From JBCBKZ01 sp039026975 (GTDB taxonomy: Bacteria; Bacteroidota; Bacteroidia; J057), in NCBI GenBank assembly GCA_039026975.1, contig JBCCLI010000265.1:1-9097 (forward strand): a stretch of 9,097 nt of DNA, in the 5' to 3' direction. The translations under genes were made by a program, and so were the position numbers. Positions 6,457-9,097 of this stretch are shown here, one piece after another. How positions within the stretch are numbered: the stretch's first letter is position 1; every line of letters begins with the position of its first letter. Under the pieces are notes generated by a model. It made no database searches, was not told the DNA's origin, and saw only the letters and a list, made by a program, of their open reading frames with translations.

Positions 6457-7215
6457 ATGTTTGCAAACTCAGCCTTACTAAAACCTGGCATACACGGTGG
6501 AAGTGATAGAGCCTTCTCCTTACACAGAAAGCCACTGTATAGAATCACTTCCGTGAATAGATATAAGCATATTCTCATTCTCTGTGAGAATATTGATGGA
6601 GAAGAAATGACTGAGCACTGTTTGCTGAGATTTTCTGACACCATGGAGGCCTCTTTCCGAAAGAGGAACTATGAAGGGGTGCAAGCCCAGCAATTACTTA
6701 GAGCTTGCGTTTTTGATTCTCTGGATGCGGTTAATAAACTGCAGCAAACAGCCGAGCCAGACAGTAGGTTTGCTTTTTCTGCTCAGGTTATTCTGTGGGA
6801 AAAGACCACCTGTTATGGTTTCCATGTGGGTGGGGGAATGATCATGAAAATAGACCGCAAGCAGGAAAGTTCTGTTATTAGCCATCCTCAGTCTATTTTC
6901 CATAAGCTAGCTAAAAGCGGGATTTCTATCCGGCCGTCTAGCCAAACCCTCCCCCTAAGATTTTCTTTAGTATCTGCTATTGTTCCCAACCTCCAACCTG
7001 AAAACATTCATTGGACGGGTCCATTCTCTATTCTCAGAAATGAAACTCTGATCATGATGACCCATGAGATGGAGTTTAAGCTGAGGTTTGAGGAAATCTG
7101 CCAGTCTATGAATAATGGAAAACGGAAGGAAGAAGTAATGGAACACTTTCTCCGAGCTAATCGTGCCAGTGGAAGCACAGCTGACTTAGCTTACTGTATG
7201 GGATATATTCCCTGA
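6457..7215 (+). CDS. Unrecognised protein with degenerate PP2C-phosphatase-like layout
   Basis: I do not recognise this 252-residue protein as a named family. It has no signal peptide or membrane segment, so it is probably cytosolic. Its layout follows bacterial PP2C (Stp/PstP) phosphatases: GIHGGSDRAFSL (11-22) resembles the G..N-D opening; RYKHILILCENIDGEE (35-50) sits where VVADGMGG normally lies; FHVGGGMIMKI followed by a HPQSIFHKLAKSGI stretch resembles VGDSR followed by the DHS segment; ETLIMMTHEME sits where LLL-SDGL is expected; and the end, LRANRASGSTADLAYCMGYI, resembles the A..GG-DN closing strand. Most metal-binding Asp positions are therefore replaced, so if the fold is right this is probably a non-catalytic relative. 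It lies 72 bp after the serine hydrolase and 75 bp before ispH, same strand. The coding frame is convincing; the fold assignment is by eye and uncertain. Confidence 0.7.
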   Translation: MFANSALLKPGIHGGSDRAFSLHRKPLYRITSVNRYKHILILCENIDGEEMTEHCLLRFSDTMEASFRKRNYEGVQAQQLLRACVFDSLDAVNKLQQTAEPDSRFAFSAQVILWEKTTCYGFHVGGGMIMKIDRKQESSVISHPQSIFHKLAKSGISIRPSSQTLPLRFSLVSAIVPNLQPENIHWTGPFSILRNETLIMMTHEMEFKLRFEEICQSMNNGKRKEEVMEHFLRANRASGSTADLAYCMGYIP

Positions 7216-7290
7216 TTTTATCTGAACATGTAGCGGAAATATTCGTTTTATGGCTGAAGCCTGTATATTTACGAGGCCCAGAAACCGTTT

Positions 7291-8541
7291 ATGAGAAATT
7301 TCCAGTCCAGAAAGCTGAAGAAATCCTATGAGTTGGGGAAGTTCTCTCCCCTGTTCAGCAGTGATTTTCTTTCAGTCCAAAAAGCTGAAAAACAAGCTAA
7401 GGAAGATAAATTCAGTCCCATTATCTTTGACTTTGGACCGCTTCAAATTAAGGTTGCCAGGCACTTTGGCTTCTGTAAAGGCGTGGAAAATGCCATAGAG
7501 GTAGCTTATGAAACCCTTACCGCCAACCCCGGCAAGAAGGTTTATATGATCTCCGAGCTGATACATAATCCTTTTGTGAATGCAGACCTACGTCAGAAAG
7601 GCTTAACCTTTCTTAAGACTTCTAAGGGGAAGCAACTGGTATCCTGGGATGAAGTTCAAGCCGAAGATATCGTTATTACTCCTGCCTTTGGCGCTACGTT
7701 AAAGGACCAGGAATTACTTAGACAAAAAGGAGCTGTCTTTCAGGAAGTGAATGCAACCTGCAGATTTGTGGAAAATGTCTGGATGCGTGCAGATGAACTA
7801 GGGAAGAAAGGCTACACCATCATTGTTCACGGAAAGGCCAAGCACGAAGAAACCCAAGCTACCTTTTCTCACTCCAATGCCAATGCTCCTACCCTTATTC
7901 TCCTGAATATGGAGGAGGCAAAGGAGGTAGGGGAGATGATATTGAATGATGATTACAGTAAGTTTGCGGCTAAGTATGGGCAGGTAGCTTCAGAAGGATT
8001 CAATCCTGAAGTAGATTTTCAAAAAGTAGCTGTAGTAAACCAGACTACCATGCTGGCTTCAGAAACCCTAGAAGTCTCCACCTATTTCAGAGAGGTCATG
8101 CTCCAGAAGTATGGGGAGGAAAACATTGCAGAACACGCCGCCAATACACGTGATACGCTCTGCTACGCTACCAAAAACAACCAAACGGCTACCCAGCGTT
8201 TACTACAAGAACCTGCAGATTTCTCCATTATCGTGGGTGGAAGAAATAGTTCTAATACTACCCATTTAGTGGAACTCAGTGAGTTACATCTACCGACCTA
8301 CTTTATTCGTTCAGAAGCTGACCTATTTGACGACGGTAGCCTCTTACATTATGACTTCAGAGCAGGTGAAGAAGAAACCATCAAAGACTTTCTGTCCAAA
8401 CATGCACCTGTCTCCATCCTGATTACCAGTGGTGCCTCCTGCCCGGATGCCATCGTAGAAAAGGTGATCCAAAAGCTAGCCTCCTTAGTAGAAGGAACCA
8501 AAGCCGTGGAGGAGGTGATTCTTTCTTCGGTTTCTCAATAA
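7291..8541 (+). CDS. ispH: 4-hydroxy-3-methylbut-2-enyl diphosphate reductase (long form)
   Basis: IspH (LytB) performs the last step of the MEP pathway in the cytosol, reducing HMBPP to IPP and DMAPP with a 4Fe-4S cluster. All three cluster cysteines are visible: C62 in FGFCKGVENAI, C157 in VNATCRFVENVW and C291 in DTLCYATKNNQ. Substrate residues are also present: H92 in IHNPFVN, H185 and E187 in HGKAKHEETQAT, the Thr pair in NQTTMLASE (250-258), S320 and N322 in GRNSSNTTHL, and S383 in SGASCPD. At 416 residues it is about 100 longer than E. coli IspH; the extra length is an N-terminal leader of about 50 residues plus central insertions, as in the long forms of Bacteroidota and cyanobacteria. 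The start is the first ATG in frame. The leader contains an imperfect internal duplication. This supplies isoprenoid precursors, including those for undecaprenyl phosphate and quinones. Confidence 0.97.
   Translation: MRNFQSRKLKKSYELGKFSPLFSSDFLSVQKAEKQAKEDKFSPIIFDFGPLQIKVARHFGFCKGVENAIEVAYETLTANPGKKVYMISELIHNPFVNADLRQKGLTFLKTSKGKQLVSWDEVQAEDIVITPAFGATLKDQELLRQKGAVFQEVNATCRFVENVWMRADELGKKGYTIIVHGKAKHEETQATFSHSNANAPTLILLNMEEAKEVGEMILNDDYSKFAAKYGQVASEGFNPEVDFQKVAVVNQTTMLASETLEVSTYFREVMLQKYGEENIAEHAANTRDTLCYATKNNQTATQRLLQEPADFSIIVGGRNSSNTTHLVELSELHLPTYFIRSEADLFDDGSLLHYDFRAGEEETIKDFLSKHAPVSILITSGASCPDAIVEKVIQKLASLVEGTKAVEEVILSSVSQ
7304..7419. repeat. Imperfect tandem duplication of about 70 bp in the ispH leader
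   Basis: AGTCCAGAAAGCTGAA (7304-7319) recurs as AGTCCAAAAAGCTGAA (7374-7389), 15 of 16 identical and 70 bp apart. Downstream in each copy is a related segment: AAGTTCTCTCCC (7339-7350) and AAATTCAGTCCC (7408-7419), 69 bp apart. The one-base difference in spacing puts the first pair in different reading frames (SRKLK against VQKAE), while the second pair is in frame and encodes KFSP both times. Confidence 0.6.
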
Positions 8542-8738
8542 GCAGCTCAGATAGATAAGGATAATTCAGCCTTAGGTCAATTTCATTGACAGAAGAATAC
8601 CCCCTCAGCCTGAGGTCGATTGCATCGACCAAAAAGAACCGTCAGCGGATCCAGCAAATCTCCTCCATACTCAGCCATCACCTCTATTTTGTTTTTTCTC
8701 CCTTTATCCCCAATTTTCTTAAGAACCTAATCATATCT
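8542..8738. other. Intergenic spacer between ispH and the amidohydrolase gene
   Basis: This 197-bp spacer is the largest gap in the window. Its left third holds the tandem hairpin repeats. The rest (8630-8738) turns pyrimidine-rich on the plus strand and has no convincing promoter or small gene that I can support. The downstream gene is presumably transcribed from somewhere in this spacer. Confidence 0.6.
8567..8629. repeat. Two tandem hairpin repeats with a compensatory base-pair change
   Basis: Two 24-bp units begin 39 bp apart (8567-8590 and 8606-8629) and match at 20 of 24 positions. Each starts CAGCCTnAGG and ends in a 6-bp inverted repeat around a 3-base loop: GTCAAT-TTC-ATTGAC in unit 1 and GTCGAT-TGC-ATCGAC in unit 2. 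Of the four differences, two form a compensated pair (A-T becomes G-C), one is in the loop and one is the central base of the CCTnAGG palindrome, so all leave pairing intact. No U-tract follows unit 1; unit 2 is followed by AAAAAG, and read on the minus strand no U-tract follows either. Role unknown. Confidence 0.65.
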
Positions 8739-9097
8739 ATGAGAAACATACCTAAGTACTGCTGCGGCTTATTACTCATTATGAGCGTAAGCCTTTATGG
8801 GCAGGAGAAAAAGAAAGAAAAGTGGGATGTCAATAACCCTCCTGGAACCTATAAAGAAGTTTCATTTGAGCTGACGGAAGGGACATGGATGAACCTGGAT
8901 GTCAGTCCTGATGGTAAGCTCATCGTATTTGATCTACTGGGAGACCTATATACCCTGCCGATAGAAGGGGGAAAGGCTACCGCTATAAGGACAGGACTAG
9001 CCTTTGAGGTACAGCCTCGTTTTAGTCCTGATGGCAAACATATCCTCTTTACTTCTGATGTAGGAGGAGGTGATAATATCTGGATTGCCAAGCCAGA
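8739..9097 (+). CDS. Secreted TolB-propeller amidohydrolase family protein, 5' part only
   Basis: The first 119 residues are visible before the window ends. They begin with a signal peptide (hydrophobic core about 9-20, cleavage probably near LYGQ), placing the protein in the periplasm or outer envelope. The mature start, KWDVNNPPGTYKEVSFELTE (28-47), is a recognisable opening of large (about 1000-residue) Bacteroidota and proteobacterial proteins that combine a TolB/PD40 beta-propeller with a C-terminal amidohydrolase. Two propeller blades are visible: LDVSPDGKLIVFDLLGDLYT (53-72) and PRFSPDGKHILFTSD (93-107), each with the SPDGK turn. The catalytic domain would lie beyond the window, so the enzyme role is inferred from family resemblance. 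The ATG at 8739 is the start that yields the signal peptide. Confidence 0.85.
   Translation, partial: MRNIPKYCCGLLLIMSVSLYGQEKKKEKWDVNNPPGTYKEVSFELTEGTWMNLDVSPDGKLIVFDLLGDLYTLPIEGGKATAIRTGLAFEVQPRFSPDGKHILFTSDVGGGDNIWIAKP

Noticed and set aside
6405..6457. Inverted repeat TATGGCAAG ... CTTGCCATA flanking the start of the 252-residue gene, 35-nt loop.
   Set aside because: A 9-bp match over this separation is expected about once by chance in a window this size, and there is no U-tract. Masking of the start codon is possible but unsupported.
7264..7272. TATATTTAC as a -7 promoter element for ispH.
   Set aside because: It misses the final G of TAnnTTTG and has no clear -33 TTG at the right distance, so it is too weak to annotate.
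8423..8632. Minus-strand frame of 69 codons spanning the tandem hairpins and encoding repeated IDLRL.
   Set aside because: It overlaps the conserved C-terminus of ispH in antisense. The repeated peptide only reflects the 39-bp spacing, which happens to be a multiple of three.

Overview
This window looks like Bacteroidota chromosome, most likely the Cytophagales side. The evidence is a long-form IspH, a NagB–PIG-L fusion typical of that phylum, a TolB-propeller amidohydrolase starting with a WDVNNPPG motif, no obvious Shine-Dalgarno sequences, and one TAnnTTTG-type -7 element. The genus cannot be named from the sequence alone. I see no tRNA, rRNA, CRISPR array, insertion sequence or phage gene, and no intergenic gap longer than about 200 bases.

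Left half (1-4911, minus strand), in transcription order: a DeoR-family regulator; a glucosamine-6-phosphate deaminase fused to a PIG-L deacetylase; a strong hairpin with a U-tract; an HGSNAT/NagX-type membrane acyltransferase; and an exported GHL10 (DUF187) glycosidase cut by the window edge. Family relationships suggest amino-sugar turnover: an exported enzyme related to E. coli DigH, which cuts naked peptidoglycan strands; a membrane enzyme that could acetylate glucosamine; and a cytosolic enzyme that could deacetylate and deaminate amino sugars, under a sugar-phosphate-sensing repressor.

Divergent control region (4912-5067): two matching inverted repeats of the form TTGCATnnnTATGC lie exactly 42 bp apart between the regulator and a divergent serine hydrolase gene. 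They are probably operators. The hydrolase is an exported class C beta-lactamase/penicillin-binding-fold protein and resembles the C-terminal half of the GH3–beta-lactamase fusions of Bacteroidota.

Right half (6385-9097, plus strand): an unrecognised 252-residue protein whose layout resembles a PP2C phosphatase that has lost its metal-binding aspartates; ispH of the MEP isoprenoid pathway, with a duplicated N-terminal segment; a 197-bp spacer with two tandem hairpin repeats showing a compensatory base-pair change; and the start of a secreted TolB-propeller amidohydrolase that runs off the right edge.

The best leads are the paired operators, the hairpin just before the acyltransferase gene, the apparent pseudophosphatase, the tandem covarying hairpins, and the possible peptidoglycan amino-sugar salvage role of the left-hand cluster.
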